From Rhodopirellula sp. (lineage in GTDB: Bacteria; Planctomycetota; Planctomycetia; Pirellulales; Pirellulaceae): a stretch of 64,000 bases of DNA. Shown here piece after piece: positions 1 to 8,794 of the stretch (positions are counted from its first letter, which is position 1; the number at the start of each line of letters is the position of its first letter). The DNA lies in NCBI GenBank assembly GCA_003513555.1, contig DOPG01000129.1, positions 1 through 64,000 on the forward strand. The letters run 5' to 3'. The notes beneath the pieces are model-generated. The model was not told the DNA's origin. It did not search any database and saw only the letters and a list, made by a program, of their open reading frames with translations. A program made the position numbers and the translations under genes.

Positions 1-3000
1 TTGCCCGAACCGCTGACCACATCTGCGTCAACAACAACATCTTTTGTCAAAGATGCAACTCGCACGTTATCGCTACCGCCTACACCGCGACCACTACTGA
101 GGACAGTAATCGCACCTGTGGCAGACTCAAACAAAACATCTCCTGAGTCAAGCGAACGCAAGTTTTCAATTAGCACATCGTCAAATTCCACTAACTGAAC
201 AGAACCGATAGAAGCATTCTCGGCATCGATCTTTTCGACCGACATCTCAATCGCGTTACCAACGCCAATCCCGGTTTCACTTCTTATATTCAAGCCACCA
301 CTATTGGCGACTACATCGATGTCACGGTCACCACCATCGACAATTGAACCACTAGTTGTGGTCAAATCCACCGCACTTTCACTTGTGCTATTGGTGCTTA
401 ACAAGCCAAGCCTGATATCCCCATCTGCTGCGATTACAATCTGGCCAGAAGTGCTTAAGACACCTGACCCATCAGCCATCAGTACAGCGCCACCATTGGA
501 ACTGCCACCATTATCGGCCGTGATTGTGATTGAGCCATCCTCAGAAACAATTGCACCCAATTCACCAACCACTACATCCTGCTGCCCATTAATCCCAACC
601 ATTGCCGTTTCGCCGACAGCTCGCACGACCCCATTAATGACCACTGAGGCGTCATCCGGGCCATGATTTCTACTACTGAGCAAAACATCCCCTACAGCCA
701 ACACCTGGGCATCCACACCATCGGCATCGATCAGCACGCTGTCAACTTGACCAACTGTTGCAAACAAGTCTGATCCCGTCGCTATCACGTCGCCCTGTGC
801 ATCCAACTGACCGGCAGCTGTAATTCGTATTCCTCCATGCCCATGCACCACCGCCCCCGGGTCAAGGGCACCGTTGGAATCAGCCACTACAACGATACTG
901 CCACCACCATCGGCATCAACAACCGCACTAACAATCACATCCCGCAACGCAGAAAGAGTGATATCAGCGTCTGCGTTAAGTGCCGAGTCGACAACAAGAT
1001 CAAGCGAACCTCCCTGAATCATGACATGACCAGCTCCGACAGTAACCGCACCATTCAGAGTCGCCCCAGAAGCAACTAGCGTGCCACCTTCACCCGACTC
1101 ACTGCTAACATCACCATCTACGACAAGCTTCGCGGTACCAGTCAGTTCTATACTACCACCATCGACAGCCTCCCCACTGGCAACTGGGCCAGTAAAAGCA
1201 ACCTCTCCACCACCCGTCTGATCGAAGCTGACCGAGCCTGCTCCTGTCGTCAAGGACGTCACGCTAACGCCGGTTCCCAAGTCATTGTCAATCTCGATAT
1301 CACCGACTGTCGTATCCGCTGAAATACTAGTTGCCGACAATTCAAGGCCCAATGCGTTACCGATTCCGCTGCCAGCGTTCAAGTCCACCGCGTCACTGGC
1401 CACTAAACCAGAACCATTAACCGAACCACTCGACGCGGCTATCACAACTTGGTCTAGTGCAGTCATGATTCCATGCAACGTTACATTACCACTCGATGTG
1501 CCTGCCGCAACTGCAACATCACTACTAGCACCGGTCGCACTTAATCTTCCTGACGAATTGAGGATGAAGTTTCCACTACCATCCTGGCCCGCTGAAACAG
1601 TGATTAGTTCCGATGCTGCCACCAATGAATTAACCGTGATATCGTCATCAGCACGCAAAGTGACCGTCGTAGGATCGATCGCTGCGTTGACGGTAATCTC
1701 ATCAGCAGCATCGAGGAGAATTGCGCCGCTACCTGTCAGCTTGGCATTCACATCAATTCCGCCGGATGTCACACCAGCAACAATATTTGAATCACCCACC
1801 ACAGTAACCGCTGCATCCAGCGTCACGTCTTCGTTACTGGAAAGATTCAATCCCGATCCCGCATGACTAGCGCCCGCAATGACCATCGAGCTATCTTCTT
1901 CAATGCCAACCACACCTGCAGAATCGAACATCAAACTGCCTGCATTAAGCTCACCTGCACCGAGAGCAATTGATGCCGCAGAGACGTCGAGCAGACCAGC
2001 TACATCAAGGATTGTCGCTCCAACGTCGGACAATCCAGCAACGGATTCAAGCGTAACACTGCCAGCTGTGTTACTTCCTACCAAGTTAAGTGATGAGTCT
2101 TCGCCGATAACGACTGCACCCGCCGAATGGAAGGTCAGTGAGCCGAAATCTGTCACGTTGCCCGAGTCATCCCCTAAGTCAATACTTCCTGCCGCGAACT
2201 CAGCCAAGCCAGCAATTGCAAGATCGCCTTCTGCACCATCGGTGAGTGCACCGAGTGCGTTCACTTTCAGAGACTCACTGAAAACGGAACCAGTCAAGGC
2301 AATGTCATTTGCGTTTACAAGCTCAATGGCATCCGAAGCAGAAACTGCACCGGTCATTAAATGCCCACCACCAGATTGATCGAAGCTGATTGAGCCACTA
2401 TCCGCAATCAATAATACGACGTTAACCGTAGTGCCAAGCACATTATCAATTTCGATATTTCCGGCACTCGTCCGAGCTGAAACATCACTTACCGATAACT
2501 CAAGCCCCGTCTCGTCACCAAGCCCATCAGCAGCAACCAACACCAACTCATTACTGGTCACTAAGCCGGGCCCATTGATTGATCCGCCATCGCTGATCAT
2601 CTGCACTTGTTCAACAGCAGTCGTTGCCCCAGCCAACTCAATGCCGCCAGATTCAAGACCAGACACCATAAGTACAACACTGCCGGCTGCAGTTGTTTCA
2701 ACACTGCCCATGGCCGTCAATTCTATGCCACCCGAACCATCCTGTCCTGCGAAAACCAAGACCGAATCGTCAGCAACAATCGCTGCCCTGATCGTGATGT
2801 GATCATTCGACTGCAGACTTGCAGCAGCCTGCTCAAGATCAGCGTTAACTTCAATGCCTTCCGATGCAGCAAGCAACAAACTACCTGTCGTATCAACCTT
2901 CGCATTGACAGTGACTTCATCCGCAAAAAGGCGGGAATCACCAAGCACGTCAACCGACCCACTCACCAATAGGTTTCCAGATGTCGTTAGTTCAAGACCT

Positions 3001-6000
3001 TCTTCGCCCGCGGTGCTCGCTCCACGCACTTCCATGTGGTTGTCTTCGGTAATGCTCACCGCTCCGGAGGAATTGAACGTCAAGCTACCAAAACGTGCAC
3101 GGTTGCCGACATCATCCCCAAGCCTTATCTCAGACCCCACGAAATCCGCATTTCCGCTGACGAAGAGATTGCCCAGGTCCCCATCAACAACATTCCCGAC
3201 TGCAACCACAGATAAAACATCAGAAGTTATGTCAAGCAGAGATATGTCATTCTGGTCTGCAAGAGTCACGTGTTGCCCGCTAACAACAACATCACCGCCA
3301 AAGTCGTTGACAAGCTCCGACAGCGTGACATCAAAACCTGCAGCAGATAATTCCACAGCGTCGTTTACTGCTACTGCTGACCCTGCTTTCTGTGAAATAT
3401 CACCGCCAACATCTAACTTCAGAGTGGTCGCAACAACATTGGCAATGGCGACGCCATCCTGATCATCAACTACAACATTCTTTCCGATGACACTAACACT
3501 GCCATCGCTGTCTGCATCGGCAAAGTCATTTGCCGATCGATCAAGTGAAACGTCAAATCCTGAAGCGTGAATTTCCAAGGTGCCTGTGACTACCATGGTT
3601 CCAGCAACCTGCTCGACCCTGCCGCCAGTCGTTAGCAACAGATCGTCTACCACCACATGACGAAAAAGCAAACCAGTGGAATCAGTCAACACCACAGTTG
3701 CCGCGTCTAGTCCCACCTGATTGAAATCATTGGATGTCTCAGCAAGCAAAACACTGCCGCCCGCAGCTTTCAAAATGCACTGTCCAGAGATAATCAATTC
3801 AACATTTTGAGTAATGTCACCGTTTCCGCCCACGGTAACATCCAAGTTTTCGGCAAGAACCACACCCAGATTTATTGAATCCGCGGCTGACAGGACGACA
3901 TCGACACCGGCCACATTGACCTCATCTGCAAAATAATTCCCTGCCGAACCAATAATCACACTACCGTTGACTGCGGTGAATTGAGAGACCCCTGCTACCT
4001 CAACAACACTCCCGGCGCTTTGCCGAATCCCGCCGCCGTTGAGAACTTCAACCGACAGCTCGCTAACATCAATCGAACCAAGAAAAACACGCAGACTATT
4101 CCTTAATACAAGCGAATCAGCGACCACCGAAACACTGCTTATGAATTCATTGGCTGCCGCATCCAATCGCACGTCGTTATCCACAGCAATAAACGCGGCA
4201 TCCAGACGAACCTCTATACTCGTCCCAGCAACCTGCACAATATTGCCTGCACCACTCGTACTTACGACAAGTGAATCGACGTCAAAATCACCGAGCTTAA
4301 GCCCTAGTGAATTAACCAGCTCAACATTTAAACCATCAGCAGCGACAGCACCCTCCAGTACGTTTGCTGCGTTGTTCAAGATTATATTATGGCTCTTCGC
4401 AGAAGCGACCAGGCTGACATCCCCTGAGACAGCCAACCCTGAAGCATCCTGAGTAATCGATCCGAGTATATCAACTTGTAAATTGACAGCGTTAATCGCT
4501 CCCAAAATCAAATCAGCGTTCCCCCTCAGCTCTATATCGGATGCATTCGCATTCACAACTTGAAGGAAACCATTGAGGGCATTGACGAGTCCGATATCTC
4601 CAGCAGCCTGAAGATCCGATTGTCCACTGACCTGAACACGCCCGGACCCAACGATTGACCCGGAAGAAGCAGTAATCGTGAGATCACCGTTCGCAACAAC
4701 AGTGCCAAGCGTAATATCGCTTGCATCCCGTAAAGAGAGGTCTGTACCAGCAGCGTTCACAACTGCTGCAAAATCGTTGGTTTCGTCATCGACCACAATC
4801 GCGTTGAACGCGCTCAACGAGGCTACTCCACCTACGTTAATATCATCACCAACCGCACCAGAAACACCATCATCGATAGAGCCATTCAACGCCTCTACCA
4901 CGAAATCTCCAGCGACATCGATATCCCCGAGGCTAACACCGGTGGCATCCACGAATTCCGCGTTAAACGCTGTTGCGTTCACGACACCCTGAAAGTCATT
5001 CGAGACATCATCAAGCGTAATTACATCTGCAGTCACATACGTGTCACCTGCGACAAAGATAGAACTGAGAATTCCCTGCCTGACTTTACCAGTTACATTA
5101 AGTGCCAAGTCACCGACCACCGTGACGGCAGCATTCAGTTTCAAATCACCGCCAGTATTGGTCAGGCTAACATTTGCCGCATCAACTGACGCGTTTAAAT
5201 CCTGAGTGATGGTTTCAGCAAACAGAGTGAGATCGCCACCATTCGTGCTTATCGCGTTGTCTTGCAATTGCACTTCGTCCGTCCCACTACCTCCATCAAT
5301 ATACAATTGGCGGTCTACACCTAATACCGTCACGGTGTCGTCTAGCCCACCGGTCTCCACGGTAACACCGTTACTGCCTGTGATATCGTCAAGGGCAACG
5401 CTCACTGAAGCATCACTGATCCGACTTACGCCCGGACCAATTGCGATCGCCCCACTATCAGATGAAATAACAAGGTTCGCTCCAACCACTGACAGAGTTA
5501 GGTCATCAGCACTTGCATCGCGAACATCCGTGACAGAGACATTGCCATCAACAAGAAGAACCTCAGTGGATGCTATTGTGTAACTCTCGTTGGCACCACT
5601 GACATCCCGATCCGCAAGGTCGTTTCCAACGGCATCCTGTATTGTGGGTTCGGCAACCAAACCCAGTGCAATAGCGCCGCTACTTGTCCCTGTATCCACG
5701 GTAACCGTATAAACCGAATTGGTTCCAGCGACAGAAAGAATCGAAGCGTCACCAATGGATGTCACCAAGCTAAAGTCTGACCCATCCAAGTCAACTCCGG
5801 TAACGTTCTCACTGAACGTTATCTGAAAGTCCACAGATGCTGCGTTAGTGTAATCGGCGTTTGCTCGCACCACTGATACAAGTGTCGGCTTCAGAGTATC
5901 AACGCTGAATCGATCGTTTGCGGTGCTGGCGACCTGCAGGTTACCTGCAACATCCACGGCCCCTGCGACGTAAACATCGATATCAGGGATCGCTTCATTG

Positions 6001-7478
6001 GCGTCGGCCAAAGTATAAGCGGCAACATACGTGTCAGCATCAGTCCAGGCACCAGAAGAGAAGGTGATGGTATTGGTTGGATCTTCACTGGATGTAGGAA
6101 AGCTCAGTACAGGATTTACTGATTGATCCATCGACTCACTGAAATCAACCGTTAGGGTGAAGCTGCCCGAAGCCAAAACAGCATCAGTAATCACAGGGTC
6201 ACTTGCCGTAACGCCAACCACAGCAGGACCGTCCGTATCAAGTAGTTGACTGAAAGCTTCGATACTCGAATGGTCGGCAAAGAGCGTATCCTCGGTCTCC
6301 CCAAGCGAATATTCCAACACCCAGTTTCCTCCAAGGTTTCCCGCCCCTGTCTTGTCAGTTGAAGCAGCTACATCAGCAGCAGTCGCTTGCGCAAAGTCGG
6401 CGATGAATGCTTTGCCGATTTCACCCTGAGCGACATCACACCCATAGATCATAAGGTCGCCGCTGTCAGTCAATGATGAGCCTATCTGCGAGAGAGCGTC
6501 TGCGTACTGGGTCATGCTATCCGACGACAACTCTGCCGAACCGAGTTGTAAACTCCCGGCAGAACCGTGAGAGACGAGGTGGATCGCATCCAGATCAACT
6601 CTACCTTCGAGTGCCTGAGAGATCTGTGTGACACCATCCTGCGTACCCTCAAGGATCAACACCTCGACGCCCTCGCGAAAATCTGCCGCCAACGTCTCGT
6701 AATCCTCTACACCGGCATCAAGGAAAACCACTTCATTGACACCTGAGTTGGTCTGACCTTGGTCTTTTATCGCCAGACCGCTAGCCGAAACCGATACGTC
6801 AGCAACGTTTCCTTGAGTAACATGCGGGAAGCCCAAAGACGCCACGAAACCCGCGCCAACTTCTGTATCTGTACGACATTGTGAACTTTCAAACTCACGC
6901 ATCCCGATTGTTTGAGTGCCCCCACCCTCTGCCGTAAGACAACCTCCGCGGCGAGGCTCCACCTCACCGAGGTCGAAGTCGAGATAGTTCGAGTCGCCAG
7001 CGACGGAAGCGGCTTTTAAATCAGTCGTAGCCAGCGACACATAGAGTTCACTGGTCAGGTCCGAACCAACACTAAGATCAAGTTCGAGCCCCAAAGCGTC
7101 GATGTTAGCGTCCGTGTTAGCAAACTGCCTTACCGCACCAACACTGTGTCCCAGCGGGCGGAAGCTATGAAGCGGCCCTGTAGCGGAACTCCCAACCAAC
7201 TCGAACATGTGTTCCTGAGATGAAACACCAGTGCTATGCGAGACGTCGCTTTGCACCTCCGCAGCCTGGGACTCCCAACCAGAACTCAAAGCATCGAGCC
7301 CCAACAAGGCAGCGGACGCATCTAGAACGAACCGGGATTCGAGCTGTCGAACCTGAGGTGCAGCTTGTCTCTCCTGCCTAACTGGCAGCAGTTTCTGGGT
7401 GAGCAAACCATCGAGCCGTTCGCGCAGCCGCGACCTGATTCGTCGTTTTTTCGGATTAGTTGAGGTAGGTCGGCTCAT
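1..7478 (-). CDS. Giant DUF4347 / beta-strand-repeat surface protein (C-terminus beyond window)
   Basis: The minus frame is open from an ATG at 7478 to the window edge, about 2,490 codons with no stop where I read it, so the C-terminus is missing. The basic N-terminus (KKRRIRSRLRERLDGLL) leads to LESRFVLDA at residues 46-54, resembling the LExRxLL-type N-terminal motif of giant planctomycete and DUF4347 proteins. Residues about 245-395 match DUF4347, with HLVSHGSAGSLQLG and DLMIYGCDVAQG. Two Ig-like domains follow (about 413-635). The rest is a long array of degenerate beta-strand repeats rich in V, D, S, G and A, with recurring units like AGxLxVxAxGxI, as in filamentous-haemagglutinin-like adhesins. 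No classical signal peptide is visible. A TGA lies upstream at 7533-7535, so only TTG codons (7481, 7520) offer longer starts. Role inferred: cell-surface adhesin or matrix protein; the substrate is unknown. Confidence 0.85.
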   Translation of the reverse strand, partial: MSRPTSTNPKKRRIRSRLRERLDGLLTQKLLPVRQERQAAPQVRQLESRFVLDASAALLGLDALSSGWESQAAEVQSDVSHSTGVSSQEHMFELVGSSATGPLHSFRPLGHSVGAVRQFANTDANIDALGLELDLSVGSDLTSELYVSLATTDLKAASVAGDSNYLDFDLGEVEPRRGGCLTAEGGGTQTIGMREFESSQCRTDTEVGAGFVASLGFPHVTQGNVADVSVSASGLAIKDQGQTNSGVNEVVFLDAGVEDYETLAADFREGVEVLILEGTQDGVTQISQALEGRVDLDAIHLVSHGSAGSLQLGSAELSSDSMTQYADALSQIGSSLTDSGDLMIYGCDVAQGEIGKAFIADFAQATAADVAASTDKTGAGNLGGNWVLEYSLGETEDTLFADHSSIEAFSQLLDTDGPAVVGVTASDPVITDAVLASGSFTLTVDFSESMDQSVNPVLSFPTSSEDPTNTITFSSGAWTDADTYVAAYTLADANEAIPDIDVYVAGAVDVAGNLQVASTANDRFSVDTLKPTLVSVVRANADYTNAASVDFQITFSENVTGVDLDGSDFSLVTSIGDASILSVAGTNSVYTVTVDTGTSSGAIALGLVAEPTIQDAVGNDLADRDVSGANESYTIASTEVLLVDGNVSVTDVRDASADDLTLSVVGANLVISSDSGAIAIGPGVSRISDASVSVALDDITGSNGVTVETGGLDDTVTVLGVDRQLYIDGGSGTDEVQLQDNAISTNGGDLTLFAETITQDLNASVDAANVSLTNTGGDLKLNAAVTVVGDLALNVTGKVRQGILSSIFVAGDTYVTADVITLDDVSNDFQGVVNATAFNAEFVDATGVSLGDIDVAGDFVVEALNGSIDDGVSGAVGDDINVGGVASLSAFNAIVVDDETNDFAAVVNAAGTDLSLRDASDITLGTVVANGDLTITASSGSIVGSGRVQVSGQSDLQAAGDIGLVNALNGFLQVVNANASDIELRGNADLILGAINAVNLQVDILGSITQDASGLAVSGDVSLVASAKSHNIILNNAANVLEGAVAADGLNVELVNSLGLKLGDFDVDSLVVSTSGAGNIVQVAGTSIEVRLDAAFIAVDNDVRLDAAANEFISSVSVVADSLVLRNSLRVFLGSIDVSELSVEVLNGGGIRQSAGSVVEVAGVSQFTAVNGSVIIGSAGNYFADEVNVAGVDVVLSAADSINLGVVLAENLDVTVGGNGDITQNVELIISGQCILKAAGGSVLLAETSNDFNQVGLDAATVVLTDSTGLLFRHVVVDDLLLTTGGRVEQVAGTMVVTGTLEIHASGFDVSLDRSANDFADADSDGSVSVIGKNVVVDDQDGVAIANVVATTLKLDVGGDISQKAGSAVAVNDAVELSAAGFDVTLSELVNDFGGDVVVSGQHVTLADQNDISLLDITSDVLSVVAVGNVVDGDLGNLFVSGNADFVGSEIRLGDDVGNRARFGSLTFNSSGAVSITEDNHMEVRGASTAGEEGLELTTSGNLLVSGSVDVLGDSRLFADEVTVNAKVDTTGSLLLAASEGIEVNADLEQAAASLQSNDHITIRAAIVADDSVLVFAGQDGSGGIELTAMGSVETTAAGSVVLMVSGLESGGIELAGATTAVEQVQMISDGGSINGPGLVTSNELVLVAADGLGDETGLELSVSDVSARTSAGNIEIDNVLGTTVNVVLLIADSGSISFDQSGGGHLMTGAVSASDAIELVNANDIALTGSVFSESLKVNALGALTDGAEGDLAIAGLAEFAAGSIDLGDDSGNVTDFGSLTFHSAGAVVIGEDSSLNLVGSNTAGSVTLESVAGLSDVGATILDVAGLLDVSAASIALGAGELNAGSLMFDSAGVVGIEEDSSMVIAGASHAGSGLNLSSNEDVTLDAAVTVVGDSNIVAGVTSGGIDVNAKLTGSGAILLDAADEITVNAAIDPTTVTLRADDDITVNSLVAASELITVSAGQDGSGNFILNSSGRLSATGASSDVAVAAGTSSGNVTLHGIMTALDQVVIAASSGSVNGSGLVASDAVDLNAGSGIGNALGLELSATSISADTTVGDIEIDNDLGTGVSVTSLTTGAGSVSFDQTGGGEVAFTGPVASGEAVDGGSIELTGTAKLVVDGDVSSESGEGGTLVASGATLNGAVTVGAGHVMIQGGSLDLVVDSALNADADITLSALRDVIVSAVVDADGGGSIVVVADSNGALDPGAVVHGHGGIRITAAGQLDAQGDVIATGSDLFATVGQVDSVLIDADGVDAQVLAVGDVLLSSRNHGPDDASVVINGVVRAVGETAMVGINGQQDVVVGELGAIVSEDGSITITADNGGSSNGGAVLMADGSGVLSTSGQIVIAADGDIRLGLLSTNSTSESAVDLTTTSGSIVDGGDRDIDVVANSGGLNIRSETGIGVGNAIEMSVEKIDAENASIGSVQLVEFDDVLIENLRSLDSGDVLFESATGAITVLSSGRGVGGSDNVRVASLTKDVVVDADVVSGSG

Positions 7479-7849
7479 CAAGAAGTGCTTTGCGACTGCG
7501 GCTGCGCAGGGGCATGGCAAAACCCACCCCCCATCAGCGTGAAACGGGCACACGCCTGATTTTGGACACCAAAATCCACCGGGGAATCTGACACGGCCGG
7601 CAAAACAGCTGAAAAACAGTGCTGCAACGGTATCCAGTTGCTATTCCATGGTAGTCCGCTCCTTAGAACTGAGCGTATTAAAGTCGTTGAAATCCAACAA
7701 ACCAGAATCATTTCTGCGGCAATTTAAGCAAGCAAGGAGCTTTGGGTTGGTTGCGACAAATTTTCCGACTAACCAGTTTTTCCTACGACCTTCGAGCGGG
7801 AAAGATCGACAGATTTAATATCAAAAGATATCTGGAATCGAATTTCCTT
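7479..7849. other. Intergenic region between divergent genes
   Basis: About 370 bases separate the giant minus-strand gene from the plus-strand exported protein, so it should hold divergent promoters. I could not identify convincing -35/-10 pairs. A 77-codon minus ORF (7478-7711) ends with TGA overlapping the ATG of the giant gene (TGATG), which could be a short coupled leader or chance. On the plus strand an AAGGAG lies at 7734-7739 before TTG codons at 7742 and 7751, which could give the next gene a longer N-terminus. Confidence 0.4.
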
Positions 7850-8758
7850 ATGAAAAGTTGTGATTGCAAATTGGCGTGTACCCTGATGCTCACCTTGGTG
7901 TTGCTTTGCGGTAGAGGTACGAATGCTCTCGGGCAAGTAAAAAACAAACAAATACCGCAACCAAAGAGTCCGGGAACCAAGACCGCTGAACCCGTGGAAT
8001 TGCTCGGCGACACACCGATTGCCAGAAGCACACTTGCCCCTCTGTTGGGCTCGCCGCAGGCCATCGCCATACCCACCATTAATCCGGCCGTCAGGCCAGC
8101 GCCTACTGGTAATTCTTTTCAAACGGCGGATGTGACCGGGGCACCTTCCGCCATACCGCAACAAACCAAAGAAGCCGGAACTCAGCGAGGAACAGAAACG
8201 AACCTGAACAGAAAGGGTGAGGATTACTGGAAACCGGTTCTCGATGAGGCTGACACAATCGAATATCAGAAGCTGGATGCTGAGACGTCTCGAGACCTGT
8301 TCAATGCAGACAGCATACGAAACCTTCGCAAGCCGATGAGCGATATCCGAATTGTGGCAGAGGATAGCGCTGACGCCCCAAAGAACCTTGCATCCCGTTT
8401 CATGGTGAAGGAGCCTGCCCTAAAAATCGTGGCTGCTGGTATCAGTCCACCTCAACCTGACAGATACCCGATCGTCTTTAAGCATCGCCCTTTGTATTAC
8501 GAACAGTCACAGCTTGAGCGATGCGGTCTCGGCTACGGCATTGCGCAGAATGCTATTTCGGCAGGGCAGTTCTGCATGAATACATTTCTTCTTCCGTATC
8601 ATATGTGCAAGACAAAACCGGGTTGCCCAGTCTCTTCCGCTGGTGACTGCCTCAGTTGCGAGCCACACTCACTCAACTGCAACATCCTTCCCTTGAGCTA
8701 CAAGGGTATAGCCACCGAGGCCGCCGCCTTCGCTGGCTTCACGTTTCTTCTGCTTTAG
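7850..8758 (+). CDS. Exported Cys-rich planctomycete protein of unknown function
   Basis: 302 residues from ATG 7850, chosen because it begins a signal peptide (MKSCDCKLACTLMLTLVLLCG, then cleavage near NALGQ). A longer TTG-started form from 7742 or 7751 has an AAGGAG upstream but would bury the signal peptide behind 33-36 extra residues. The middle is polar and proline-rich, probably disordered. The C-terminal 80 residues contain KHRPLYYEQSQLERCG followed by about ten cysteines and LLPYHMCKTKPG. From memory, KHRPLYFE...LERyG segments recur in planctomycete exported proteins of unknown function. It lies 6 bases before a GTG (36 before an ATG) of the SecA-like gene, so the two are probably one operon. 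Function unknown; paired cysteines suggest a disulfide-bonded extracytoplasmic domain. Confidence 0.75.
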   Translation: MKSCDCKLACTLMLTLVLLCGRGTNALGQVKNKQIPQPKSPGTKTAEPVELLGDTPIARSTLAPLLGSPQAIAIPTINPAVRPAPTGNSFQTADVTGAPSAIPQQTKEAGTQRGTETNLNRKGEDYWKPVLDEADTIEYQKLDAETSRDLFNADSIRNLRKPMSDIRIVAEDSADAPKNLASRFMVKEPALKIVAAGISPPQPDRYPIVFKHRPLYYEQSQLERCGLGYGIAQNAISAGQFCMNTFLLPYHMCKTKPGCPVSSAGDCLSCEPHSLNCNILPLSYKGIATEAAAFAGFTFLLL

Positions 8759-8794
8759 CACCCTGTGAGCAGACGCACACACGCCTCTTTTATC

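Noticed and set aside
1..5583. A series of plus-strand ORFs up to 202 codons rich in Ser, Thr, Pro and Ala
   Set aside because: They are reverse-frame shadows of the giant minus-strand repeat gene; codon positions align with its frame and they show no domains.
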